Positions 5,778-13,223 of a DNA stretch of 14,428 nucleotides are shown piece by piece (the stretch's first letter is position 1; each line of letters starts with the position of its first letter). Where the stretch lies: positions 1 through 14,428 of the forward strand of contig JAAZLQ010000257.1 of NCBI GenBank assembly GCA_012799255.1. The letters are read 5' to 3'. Under the pieces are notes generated by a model. The model made no database searches. It saw nothing but the letters and a program-made list of their open reading frames with translations, and was not told the origin of the DNA. The position numbers were made by a program, and so were the translations under genes. This DNA is from Bacillota bacterium. GTDB lineage: Bacteria; Bacillota_G; Limnochordia; DTU010.

Positions 5778-6672
5778 ATCCTGCACTAACCTTGGCAACG
5801 ACCGCCTCTCGGTGGCGTACCCTCGCGTTGATTCCCGCCTCTTGCAGGCGCTTGCCAAGCTCGATCGAAACCGCCACAGAACGATGCTGACCGCCCGTGC
5901 AGCCAATTCCAATCGTAAGCCTACTCTTGCCCTCCTTGGAGTACGACTCCAAGAGATCTTCAATCAGACTAGCAAACCTCTCGATAAACTCCTGAGCGAT
6001 GGGAAACTGCAAGACATAATCAGCCACCTCTTTTTGCTCTCCTGTGAGAGGCCGTAACTCATCGATGTAGTAGGGGTTAGAGATAAACCTAACATCAAAG
6101 ACAATATCTGCATCAATGGGAGCTCCGTGTTTGAAACCAAAGGAGAAAATATCTACAGCCAAAGACTCGTGTAAAGGATTGCCGTAGTAAATTTCGTTCA
6201 GGCGCGACCTTAGCTCCATCGGTCTTAGATCAGTAGTATCAATAATATCATGGGCTAACTCCCTGGCATCTGCCAAAAGCTGCCTTTCTGCAGCGATCGT
6301 CTCATAGATACTCTTGGGAATCTCCTGCCCTTCTACTAAGGGGTGGATTCTGCGAGTTTCGCTAAACCGCTTGATTAACACGTTGTCACTACAATCCAAA
6401 AAGACCATGTGATAGGAATAACCGCTCTGTACCAGCCACTCTAGGGCTTTACCAAAGTCGGAAAAATACTCGCGTACCCGAATGTCAATGGCGATCGCGT
6501 ACTTCCGCTTTTTGGCACTGGGTTGAGCATGTAGTTCCACGAGCCTAGGTAAGAGCGCTGGAGGAAGGTTATCAATGCAAAACATCCCCAAATCTTCCAA
6601 CGCCTTCATGGCCTGTGTCTTGCCCGCACCTGAGAGACCCGTTACAATGGTGAAATCAACATCTTTCATCAC
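5776..6672 (-). CDS. rapZ: RapZ/YvcJ-family nucleotide-binding protein
   Basis: This is a 298-residue full-length RapZ homologue. The N-terminal P-loop domain shows Walker A GLSGAGKT (12-19), DNLP (34-37), AIDIR (61-65) and KRFSETRRIHPL (101-112). The C-terminal domain carries FSFGFKHGAPIDADIVFDVR (176-195) and GCTGGQHRSV (257-266). In E. coli RapZ senses glucosamine-6-phosphate and guides decay of the GlmZ small RNA; the Bacillus homologue YvcJ binds and hydrolyses nucleotides. The gene starts 24 bases after the ATPase gene, with GGAAGGG upstream; GTG 6670-6672 fits the spacing better, with ATG 6667-6669 as alternative. Bacillota usually carry this gene next to yvcK and whiA. Here it ends an ABC transporter operon, and neither partner is in the window. 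That placement suggests a link to sugar metabolism or simple relocation. Confidence 0.93.
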   Translation of the reverse strand: MMKDVDFTIVTGLSGAGKTQAMKALEDLGMFCIDNLPPALLPRLVELHAQPSAKKRKYAIAIDIRVREYFSDFGKALEWLVQSGYSYHMVFLDCSDNVLIKRFSETRRIHPLVEGQEIPKSIYETIAAERQLLADARELAHDIIDTTDLRPMELRSRLNEIYYGNPLHESLAVDIFSFGFKHGAPIDADIVFDVRFISNPYYIDELRPLTGEQKEVADYVLQFPIAQEFIERFASLIEDLLESYSKEGKSRLTIGIGCTGGQHRSVAVSIELGKRLQEAGINARVRHREAVVAKVSAG

Positions 6673-6695
6673 AAATAGTCAATCCCTTCCTACTT

Positions 6696-7787
6696 CTACA
6701 AAAGTTCCCCATCTTCACCAAAACACTTACTCTTGTTCTCGTAGACACCGACCCAAATGGATTCATCTAGTTTGAGATCTAGATCAGAATATACTGTCAC
6801 TGTGAGGATCTCCTCACCTAACTTCACTTTGATATACCACTCCGAACCTGCTGGAAGAACAGAATACACAGTTCCCTCAAACAAACCGGGACCAGGTTCC
6901 TTGGCTAAATACATATCCTCAGCACGTAAACCCAGCTTGACCCGCTGTTCATGCAAAGTGGCACCGTTTTGCGCGCTATAGGGTAAAACGAGTCGGTCTG
7001 CTGCAACTTCCCAACCATCGCCTGATTTTTTCAGCACTCCATCAATCAAGTTGATCCTGGGGTTGCCGATAAAGTCAGCTGTGAAGATGTTGGCTGGCTT
7101 AGAGTAAATATCCATGGGCGGATCCCATTGTTGCAAGAGACCCCGATCCATAACCGCAACATGGCTGGACATGGTGAGTGCTTCTAGTTGATCATGGGTT
7201 ACATAGATAATGGTGGAACCAGTTTCCAAGTGCAATCTCTTTAGCTCCGCCCGCATATCCATCCGCAACTTGGAGTCTAGGTTAGAGAGGGGCTCGTCTA
7301 AGAGCAATACTTCAGGCTTCATCACCAAAACTCGGGCAATGGCTACCCTCTGCTGTTGCCCCCCAGACAGTTCGCTAGGATAACGTTCCAGCAAATCACC
7401 GATCTGCAAAGTCTTAGCAATCTCGATGGTGCGCGACTTGATCTCCGAAGACGGCCGTTTGGCAATGCTTAAGCCAAAAGAAATGTTCTCGAAGACAGTA
7501 AGATGGGGCCACAGGGCATAACTTTGGAACACCAAACCCATCTTCCGTTTAGCAGGTGGCACATAATCCCCGGTGATGGAGGAAAAGACGCACTTATCGC
7601 CTACCCAAATCTCACCTTCTGTAGGATCCTCTAAACCTGCAATCATTCTTAAGGTTGTGGTTTTTCCACAGCCCGAAGGACCTAGCAAAGTGGCAAAGCT
7701 ACCATCTTCGATTTCCAAGTTTAAATTATCTACCGCGGTTACTTGACCAAATTTCTTTGTTATGTTTTTCAACCTAATCGTTGCCAT
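6696..7787 (-). CDS. ABC transporter ATP-binding protein (FbpC/PotA/MalK type)
   Basis: This is a 363-residue ATPase that powers the double permease encoded two bases upstream. The motifs are complete: Walker A GPSGCGKTT (36-44), Q-loop Gln88, signature LSGGQ (140-144), Walker B LLLDEP (161-166), D-loop SNLD (168-171) and switch His198. After about residue 235 follows a TOBE-type regulatory domain, with LGLRAEDMYL and a final beta-rich segment as in AfuC, FbpC and MalK proteins. The ATG has GGAGGT six bases upstream, inside the end of the permease gene. The family covers importers for iron, polyamines, sugars and sugar phosphates; the ATPase alone does not reveal the substrate. Confidence 0.95.
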   Translation of the reverse strand: MATIRLKNITKKFGQVTAVDNLNLEIEDGSFATLLGPSGCGKTTTLRMIAGLEDPTEGEIWVGDKCVFSSITGDYVPPAKRKMGLVFQSYALWPHLTVFENISFGLSIAKRPSSEIKSRTIEIAKTLQIGDLLERYPSELSGGQQQRVAIARVLVMKPEVLLLDEPLSNLDSKLRMDMRAELKRLHLETGSTIIYVTHDQLEALTMSSHVAVMDRGLLQQWDPPMDIYSKPANIFTADFIGNPRINLIDGVLKKSGDGWEVAADRLVLPYSAQNGATLHEQRVKLGLRAEDMYLAKEPGPGLFEGTVYSVLPAGSEWYIKVKLGEEILTVTVYSDLDLKLDESIWVGVYENKSKCFGEDGELL

Positions 7788-7789
7788 AA

Positions 7790-9592
7790 CTAACCTCCTA
7801 TTCCCTTTGCTAAGTCTGTACCCATCAGCTTACGGCTGATGGCCGTTGTGATTAATACGGCAGCCACAATCAAAACCATTACTGCGTTAGTATAGGGATA
7901 CCAACCGCGGTCAGTGTAACGCAGAGTAATGGCGGTGGCCACTTGTGTACCTGGAGTGACCAAGAGTACCACCAGACTTAGCTCACGCATTGCTGAAATG
8001 AAAGGTAAAAGCAAGCCTGAGAAAAACGAACTCTTTTGGAGGGGCAAGATAATCTTTTGAATTCTAGTTCTCCAAGGTGCCCCCACCATAGTGGCCGCTT
8101 CTTCTAGTTCTGGTCCAATTTGCATCATCGCACTAATACCGGCCCGAGACGCAAAGGGCAGATATTTCACAGAACAGGCGATAACCAGCAAGGTAAATGT
8201 TCCGTAGAGACTTGGAATCGGCCCCCTCCGTACCGCAAACAGGGCTAAGAAGATTGATCCAAAGGCAATACTAGGCATCAGGTAAGGCAAGAAGGCCAAT
8301 TGGTCCAGGAACTTGGAGAAAAACGTGCCCCTGGTCCGCACCACGGTATAACCGATGAGGAGACCTGCCACACCACAGATTAAAGCGGTAATTACACCTA
8401 ACTTCAAGCTGTTTCCTAACGCTCCCAAAATGGCGGGATTGCGGAGAATACCCGGTTCACTTGTACCCAGCCCGATGGTTTGGCTCGCAGGTCCAATCCA
8501 ATAGTGGAGGCTGAGGTTTTTCAAGCTATACTCGCCAGGAATTAGCATCATCGAATCAATCGCTAAAACTACAAAGGGCACTACTGTGACACAGAGTAGA
8601 AAAGCCACAACCACAACTGTGATCGGCCAGCGAAGTTTGCCCAATTTGGTCAACTCACTCTTACCACTCTTACCAGAGATAGTGACAAAACTCTTTCTTG
8701 CTCCCAAGAGTTTATGATCCATAAAGAGAATCAAAACGCCCATAAGGATCATGACAAAGGCCACCAAGTAACCAATACCAGGCCTTTGACCAACTAAGTT
8801 AGCGTGGAGCATGGTAGAGAGCACATAGGTACGTACCGGCCCTCCTAAGAACGACGGGGTACCAAAAGTGCCAAGGCCTCTTGAGAAAGTCAGCAAAAAC
8901 GTGGAGAAGATCACAGGGGTCACGATAGGAAACACTACCCGCCTCAGCGTCTGCCAGCGGGTTGCACCGAGCAATTGGGCAGACTCTTCTAGTTGTGAGT
9001 CAATGTTCCGCAAAGCATTGGCAATTAACATAAACCCAAAGGGGAAATAGTGTAGTGACAAGGTGACAATGATGGGAAACATCCCGTAAGAAAACCAGTT
9101 TGGCGGACTAATCCCAGTCAGGTACTGAAACAACCCCATGGAACCACCAATCCGTTGGTTCTTAAACAGTGTAATCCAAGCCAAAGACATGGCCCAGGAT
9201 GGCATGATATATGGAACGATAGCAATATTGGAAATAAACTTCTTATAAGGTAAGTCGGTGCGGACCACCAGCCAAGCTAGTGCGCCTCCAATCAGTAAAG
9301 ATAGCACTGCCAAAGAAGTTGAGATGATTAACGTGTTGAGCAGTGGCTTGTAAAAGAAACTATATGATGAGGAGTCGACAAAAGTCCTCTTCCAATGGCT
9401 CAAAGTAAAATCACCTGGTAACGAACCTGGAATCTGGAATCTCTCCATGGGATGAACGATAAAAGTCTCTTGCACCATGATAATCAGAGGAACCAGTACC
9501 AAGTAAATTAGGGCGGCTATAAAGAGGATCGATAAAATGGTTTGAGGCGTAGCGTTTCTCCGCAACTTACCCACAAGAACCTTGGGATTCAT
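7790..9592 (-). CDS. Fused double-permease ABC transporter protein (FbpB/AfuB type)
   Basis: This is a 600-residue membrane protein with two homologous permease halves, about 12 helices in total. Each half ends with the coupling loop that docks on the ATPase: EESAQLLGATRWQTLRRVVF (202-221) and EEAATMVGAPWRTRIQKIIL (498-517). The halves are joined by a hydrophilic linker around 300-320. Both contain the family's (A/Q)xxPYxMPS segment: VPYIMPSWAMS near 126 and LPYLMPSIAFG near 435. The architecture matches FbpB/AfuB proteins. The ATG at 9590-9592 has AAGGAG 13 bases upstream, a rather long spacing. Two bases separate the stop from the ATPase gene, while 87 bases with a strong stem-loop separate it from the binding-protein gene, which probably keeps binding-protein mRNA more abundant. 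Confidence 0.94.
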   Translation of the reverse strand: MNPKVLVGKLRRNATPQTILSILFIAALIYLVLVPLIIMVQETFIVHPMERFQIPGSLPGDFTLSHWKRTFVDSSSYSFFYKPLLNTLIISTSLAVLSLLIGGALAWLVVRTDLPYKKFISNIAIVPYIMPSWAMSLAWITLFKNQRIGGSMGLFQYLTGISPPNWFSYGMFPIIVTLSLHYFPFGFMLIANALRNIDSQLEESAQLLGATRWQTLRRVVFPIVTPVIFSTFLLTFSRGLGTFGTPSFLGGPVRTYVLSTMLHANLVGQRPGIGYLVAFVMILMGVLILFMDHKLLGARKSFVTISGKSGKSELTKLGKLRWPITVVVVAFLLCVTVVPFVVLAIDSMMLIPGEYSLKNLSLHYWIGPASQTIGLGTSEPGILRNPAILGALGNSLKLGVITALICGVAGLLIGYTVVRTRGTFFSKFLDQLAFLPYLMPSIAFGSIFLALFAVRRGPIPSLYGTFTLLVIACSVKYLPFASRAGISAMMQIGPELEEAATMVGAPWRTRIQKIILPLQKSSFFSGLLLPFISAMRELSLVVLLVTPGTQVATAITLRYTDRGWYPYTNAVMVLIVAAVLITTAISRKLMGTDLAKGIGG

Positions 9593-9628
9593 GATTTGGG
9601 TCTCACTCCTTTGCTAACACTCAAGAAT

Positions 9629-9655
9629 CTCTCCGCACCCGAAGGATGCGGAGAG
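9629..9655 (-). other. Intercistronic stem-loop between binding-protein and permease genes
   Basis: CTCTCCGCA / TGCGGAGAG form a 9-bp stem around a 9-base loop, 26 bases after the binding-protein stop. On the minus strand no T-run follows (ATTCTTGAG), so it is more likely an mRNA-stabilising or processing element, or a leaky terminator, than a full stop. Such hairpins commonly raise binding-protein yield over permease. Confidence 0.6.
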
Positions 9656-9679
9656 CTCTGACTTAGATTAAAGTATGTT

Positions 9680-10777
9680 TTATTGAACAACGCTACGAAT
9701 CCAGGTGTCTAGCACTTTACCTCTGTTGGCGATGGCAAAATCAGGATCATACGTCCAGAGGCGCTCTTTCCACCATTCCCAAGGCATATCATCGGGATGG
9801 GGTTCAACATTCTTGTTCATCGAATAAAAGCCCACTTCGCTGGACCAAGGTTCATAGCCTTCTGGAGTCATAAGGTAGTTAGCAAACAGTTTAGCGGCAT
9901 TGGGGTTATTAGCTTTGGTTGCTAGCTGCACGTACATTCCATAGTAGTAGCCCAAGAAGGGTTTGATATTGGTTGATACATCCAAGGCCAAGTCCTTGTT
10001 AGGAATATCTCTGTGCTTGGAGTAAACGTAGTAAAAACCAAAGGGAGGATCCTCTTGACCCTTTTTACCTACTGCTTCAGAGATTCTGGTGTCACTGGTC
10101 ATTAAAATCAGGTCATTTTCAACCAAACGGCGGAGGAACTCTAAACCTGCGTTTTCTTCTCTGAGAACCAACTTTTCACCGAAGCGACGCTCGTACTCTG
10201 CTTCGATCTCATCGGATCTGCGGATCAACTCTGTGAGAGCATTTTGGTGTTCACCAGTGATGGCAACGTCTCTGATCATTACCCGACCCCTAAACTCTGG
10301 GGTGGTGAGATCCCAAATGCTATCAAATGGATCCTCAGGATAAACCTCAGTGTTGTACCCGGTAATGCGGGAAATATAGGCAAAAACTAGAGGATCATGA
10401 TATTGCTCATCTACTGCGTCCCTTGCTGCAGGTGGAACATAGTTGGTGAGATAACCAGGTTGAATCAACAACTCTTTAATGCTGGGATAGTCCTCGATCA
10501 ACACCAGGTCCACAGCGTTAACTCCTGCTCTGGCCTCTTGGTAGACCCTCTCCACAAGCTCCACTTCTGAAAGGCGGTGTTCTTCTACTTCGATACCATA
10601 TTTTTCTTGGAAAGCTTCTGCTGCCAAATGAATACGGCTGGTTACGGAATAGACAACTACTTTGCCCTCTTTTTTAGCTGCTGCGATTAGTTCTTCCAGC
10701 TCATCTGCACTTGCTAAGACTGCTGTGGAAAGAACCATTACGGCTACCATGGCAAAAACAAAGAATTTCTTTTTCAT
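9680..10777 (-). CDS. ABC transporter substrate-binding protein, AfuA/FbpA family
   Basis: This is a 365-residue exported binding protein. The signal peptide is MKKKFFVFAMVAVMVLSTAV with likely cleavage after LASA (residue 24). The mature protein begins with the family's LIAAAKKEGKVVVYS (30-44). WDLTTPEFRGRVMIRD (155-170) and the C-terminal NAAKLFANYLMTPEGYE (293-309) match COG1840-type proteins. Some members bind Fe3+ through an adjacent Tyr pair in an NYYW-like context. Here Tyr-rich stretches exist (GFYYVY near 247, LGYYYGMY near 275), but that context is absent, so iron binding is not supported. AfuA from Actinobacillus, of the same family, binds hexose phosphates. The lipobox is missing, so the protein would be released or held by the transporter. 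The ATG has AAAGGAG nearby. Upstream, 147 bases separate it from the TIM-barrel gene. Confidence 0.9.
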   Translation of the reverse strand: MKKKFFVFAMVAVMVLSTAVLASADELEELIAAAKKEGKVVVYSVTSRIHLAAEAFQEKYGIEVEEHRLSEVELVERVYQEARAGVNAVDLVLIEDYPSIKELLIQPGYLTNYVPPAARDAVDEQYHDPLVFAYISRITGYNTEVYPEDPFDSIWDLTTPEFRGRVMIRDVAITGEHQNALTELIRRSDEIEAEYERRFGEKLVLREENAGLEFLRRLVENDLILMTSDTRISEAVGKKGQEDPPFGFYYVYSKHRDIPNKDLALDVSTNIKPFLGYYYGMYVQLATKANNPNAAKLFANYLMTPEGYEPWSSEVGFYSMNKNVEPHPDDMPWEWWKERLWTYDPDFAIANRGKVLDTWIRSVVQ

Positions 10778-10866
10778 TATTTCTCTCCTTTCACTTGCAC
10801 ACCAATGTTAATGGTTTAGGAAATACACCACCTCTCCTAAATCGATCTTGCTACTAAGCATTCGTC

Positions 10867-10883
10867 GGTTTTCCCCAAAAACC
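10867..10883. promoter_or_regulatory. Short dyad upstream of the binding-protein gene
   Basis: GGTTTT / AAAACC (10867-10872 and 10878-10883) with a five-base loop lies in the 147-base gap between the TIM-barrel and binding-protein genes. No T-run follows on either strand, so it is not a terminator. It could be a regulator site or chance. No convincing promoter was found in this gap. Confidence 0.2.
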
Positions 10884-10924
10884 TGCTATTTTTGTAAATA
10901 ATTTTCCTCGTGTAGATCGATAAA

Positions 10925-11821
10925 TCAATATTTTGCTAACACCGGGACGTTACTAGACATCTGGCTTTTGAGAATGTCCCAACAGGTAAAGAACCGATCC
11001 CGATCTTTGATCTCGATGTTTAGAGCAAACTGCCACTGCGACTCTTTATAAATTCTAAAGAATGCTGCAAAATCGATCGTACCCGCGAAGATTGCTAAAT
11101 GCCCATCTGTCAATTGATTATTATCGTGTAAGTGTGTACCGACAATGTTTTCTGGCCCTACGCCAGAAATAAAATCTAGGATGTGGATTCCAGTTGAGTG
11201 AGCATGTCCAGAATCAAAGTTGATGGAAAAACAATCGCCTAAGACCTGTCTGCATTCTGTAAAGTCCGACGGAATAATAGGATATCTCAGCCTAGAAAAG
11301 GAGAAGTCATGGTAGTTCTCAATTGCGATCACTATTCCCCTGGCCCGCCCCTCACGGATAAACCAGGCTAGATCGTTAAATGTACGTTCCTTCAGGGCTG
11401 CAAACACAGTACTGGAAACTTTATCCCGCATAGTCACCCGGTTCGGTGTACCAAGCCCCGCTTTTACTTCCTCTTCTGGCTTCACCTCCACTGAACCACC
11501 GTGAACTGTGATATAAGTAGCACTAATTTTCTCGGCAAACTCCAAGCATTCCAGCATTCGCTGCCTGGTGATCGCCTGAACTTCGGGATTAGGATCACCA
11601 AAACTAATTCCTTGATCATAAGGAGCATGGATCGAAAGTGTAATCCCCTTTTCTTGCGCAAATTCTCGCAGTCGACCTGCCATTTCACCTCTGATATTGT
11701 AAGCCTGGTCTAATCTAGCTTCATACTTGAACTCAACATGCTGTGCTCCCAACTCATAACCTAGCTTCAAAAACTCTTCCGGATTTGGAAATGAACGTTT
11801 GTCCTGTACAATTCCGATCAA
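10925..11821 (-). CDS. Sugar phosphate isomerase/epimerase, xylose-isomerase-like TIM barrel
   Basis: This is a 298-residue protein of the AP-endonuclease-2/xylose-isomerase-like barrel family, whose members isomerise, epimerise or dehydrate sugars and inositols using a metal ion. Metal and substrate residues are visible in order: SIHAPYD (63-69), VHGG (106-109), IENYH with Glu168, NFDSGHAH with Asp203, His206 and His208, THLHDNN with His230 and His232, and NIEIK with Glu270. The exact substrate cannot be read from the sequence. The start is TTG (11819-11821), with AGAGGGGGAG four bases upstream; no ATG is in frame there. The gene follows the terminator of the rpiR-type regulator and precedes the binding-protein gene, so it probably acts on the imported compound. 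Confidence 0.9.
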   Translation of the reverse strand: MIGIVQDKRSFPNPEEFLKLGYELGAQHVEFKYEARLDQAYNIRGEMAGRLREFAQEKGITLSIHAPYDQGISFGDPNPEVQAITRQRMLECLEFAEKISATYITVHGGSVEVKPEEEVKAGLGTPNRVTMRDKVSSTVFAALKERTFNDLAWFIREGRARGIVIAIENYHDFSFSRLRYPIIPSDFTECRQVLGDCFSINFDSGHAHSTGIHILDFISGVGPENIVGTHLHDNNQLTDGHLAIFAGTIDFAAFFRIYKESQWQFALNIEIKDRDRFFTCWDILKSQMSSNVPVLAKY

Positions 11822-11886
11822 TATGCTCCCCCTCTGCAGTTACACTGTTGTGATAAATGGATTTTCTTTTAATTCTTCTCTGCGAC

Positions 11887-11899
11887 GAAAACAATTTTC
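11887..11899. promoter_or_regulatory. Candidate operator GAAAA-N3-TTTTC before the transport operon
   Basis: The perfect dyad GAAAACAATTTTC lies 66 bases upstream of the TIM-barrel gene and just after the regulator's terminator. On the minus strand it overlaps a weak -35-like TTGTTT. RpiR-family proteins often bind dyads of the GAAA...TTTC kind, so it could be the regulator's target; the motif is short and AT-rich, and chance is possible. Confidence 0.3.
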
Positions 11900-11908
11900 A
11901 GCAAGGCC

Positions 11909-11935
11909 AAAAAAAGAAGCTAGCTGGGCTTCTTT
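11909..11935 (-). terminator. Intrinsic terminator with the regulator's stop codon in its loop
   Basis: On the minus strand AAAGAAGC / GCTTCTTT form an 8-bp stem (11928-11935 and 11913-11920) with a seven-base loop, continued by a run of seven T. The TAG stop of the RpiR-type gene spans the loop and stem border. A ribosome reaching the stop would cover the stem, so termination may depend on translation. Confidence 0.75.
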
Positions 11936-12747
11936 CCTTTAATCCTGAGAGCCACAGTGGTCGCTAGCAAGTCTAAAATTAGCCCTTGAATTACCCGCGC
12001 TACACCAATTTCCGATTCTTGTTGAATTCTGCCATAAACCAGATGAATATCGCTCATTTTTGCCAATGGCGATTTTGCCCAACCTGTACAGGCAATGGTG
12101 GTACAGCCTGTCCCCACTGCCAAGCTCATACTATCTAATGTCTCCCGGGTTGTCCCACTATGGGATACCGCAATTGCCACATCCCCTTCTTGCAGCATCA
12201 GGGCAGAAGCCTGGATACCATTGTGATCAAGGTAACTCATGGCTGTTAAGCCCAACTTGAGAAACTTCAGGGCGGTGGAAGCTGCCAGGTAGACGCTACC
12301 CCCATTACCGATCAACACGATTTTACCCGCGTTCAAAATGGCCTGAACCGCAGCTTCTAACTGCCCAGGATCGATGGTGGAAAGCGCTTGGGAACTGGCT
12401 TCCTTGATTATGCTATCAAACTTGCGAACTATCTCGCTTGCTTGATCCGCAGTGTCCAGCTTTTCCAGAGCGACATTATGATAACGCTCTTGCTGCCACT
12501 GGAGAATGTCCGGAATTAAGGATGTGCGTAACTCTGGGAAGCCTGAGTAACCACAGGTTCTTGCAAAGCGTGTCAGCGTGGCTACACTGACCGAACAGTT
12601 CTCTGCCACTTCGGAGATGGATAGTCTGTGAAAGTCCCGAAGGTTGGCAAAGATGTAGTCTGCTACCTGTTGTTCCGCTGGTGTAAACTGGTTGTACAGT
12701 CCCTTGATTCGTCTTAATGAGCCAGAAATCTCTATTGCTCCATGCAA
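11920..12747 (-). CDS. MurR/RpiR-family transcriptional regulator with SIS domain
   Basis: This is a 275-residue sugar-phosphate-responsive regulator. The N-terminal RpiR helix-turn-helix domain runs from about 10 to 85, with FTPAEQQVADYI (21-32), SISEVAENCSVSVATLTRFA (43-62) and the GYSGFPELR tail (66-74). The C-terminal SIS domain covers about 125-255, with IGNGGSVYLA (146-155) and SHSGTTRET (195-203); its serine/threonine loops bind phosphorylated sugars. The start is TTG (12745-12747), supported by AAGGGG eight bases upstream; the first ATG codons in frame lie far inside the SIS domain. Its terminator separates it from the transport operon, so it probably has its own promoter (12777-12804) and acts on the downstream operon in trans. 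The ligand is presumably a phosphorylated intermediate of the imported sugar. Confidence 0.93.
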   Translation of the reverse strand: MHGAIEISGSLRRIKGLYNQFTPAEQQVADYIFANLRDFHRLSISEVAENCSVSVATLTRFARTCGYSGFPELRTSLIPDILQWQQERYHNVALEKLDTADQASEIVRKFDSIIKEASSQALSTIDPGQLEAAVQAILNAGKIVLIGNGGSVYLAASTALKFLKLGLTAMSYLDHNGIQASALMLQEGDVAIAVSHSGTTRETLDSMSLAVGTGCTTIACTGWAKSPLAKMSDIHLVYGRIQQESEIGVARVIQGLILDLLATTVALRIKGKKPS

Positions 12748-12776
12748 GTGAGGCCACCCCTTAACACTTCCTAGCT

Positions 12777-12804
12777 ATTCTTGTCCTAATATTCTTGTTG
12801 GCAA
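12777..12804 (-). promoter_or_regulatory. Possible promoter of the RpiR-type regulator, with a 9-bp direct repeat
   Basis: On the minus strand TTGCCA (12804-12799, 5 of 6 to the -35 consensus), a 16-base spacer and AAGAAT (12782-12777) could form a sigma-A promoter. TATTCTTGT is repeated exactly at 12776-12784 and 12790-12798, overlapping the -10 and spacer, so a regulator could bind there. Confidence 0.35.
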
Positions 12805-12838
12805 ACAAAAACCCTTTTTTCTTACCTTGTGTTAAAAT

Positions 12839-13216
12839 TCACCGTCCCAGAATTCTAATCAGCAAGGAAACTGCATGGAAAGTGGCGATTACTAGCGCCC
12901 CCAGCTCCATGGGCCAGTGAAACTTTCGCCATTTGCGATCGCCAGTTCTCTTGGCTAGTGAGTTGGGGAAATACCCGAGCAAAACTCCAGCAAGGGCCAG
13001 AAGGCCAAGCCAACCTAATAGTGGTCGCGCTTCTCCAAGGTGGGTTAGATTCACCCATACAGCATGCACAGCAAGGGATAAAACTCCCATGGTACCAAGC
13101 AGAGGATGATAACGACGTAAATGAACCAGGTTCCTCTGTTTGGCTAAGAACATTACGATCGCAGTAGCCCAAAGCAAGACTAATCCTAAAATCCCAAAAT
13201 AAGCAAAGTAAGGCAT
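12839..13216 (-). CDS. Minimal four-helix membrane protein with two HX13H motifs, cytochrome b-like
   Basis: This is a 125-residue integral membrane protein with four predicted helices. The second and fourth helices each carry a His pair spaced HX13H: RYHPLLGTMGVLSLAVHAV (His37 and His51 from this start) and KFHWPMELGALVIATFHAV (His100 and His114). Two such helices are the heme-holding pattern of cytochrome b and ferric-reductase-like proteins, so a diheme protein is likely. The two halves are similar to each other, as if made by duplication of a two-helix unit. I chose ATG 13214-13216 because GGGAGGA lies six bases upstream; the frame is open 14 codons further (GTG 13258), without a ribosome binding site. 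Downstream of a lipoprotein gene on the same strand. A specific enzyme partner is not visible, so electron-transfer function is an inference. Confidence 0.75.
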   Translation of the reverse strand: MPYFAYFGILGLVLLWATAIVMFLAKQRNLVHLRRYHPLLGTMGVLSLAVHAVWVNLTHLGEARPLLGWLGLLALAGVLLGYFPNSLAKRTGDRKWRKFHWPMELGALVIATFHAVSLLIRILGR

Positions 13217-13223
13217 ACCCATT

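Noticed and set aside
9680..10777. Calling the binding protein an iron(III)-binding protein
   Set aside because: The family includes iron and sugar-phosphate binders. The iron-specific NYYW context is not seen and the neighbours deal with sugars, so only the family level is claimed.
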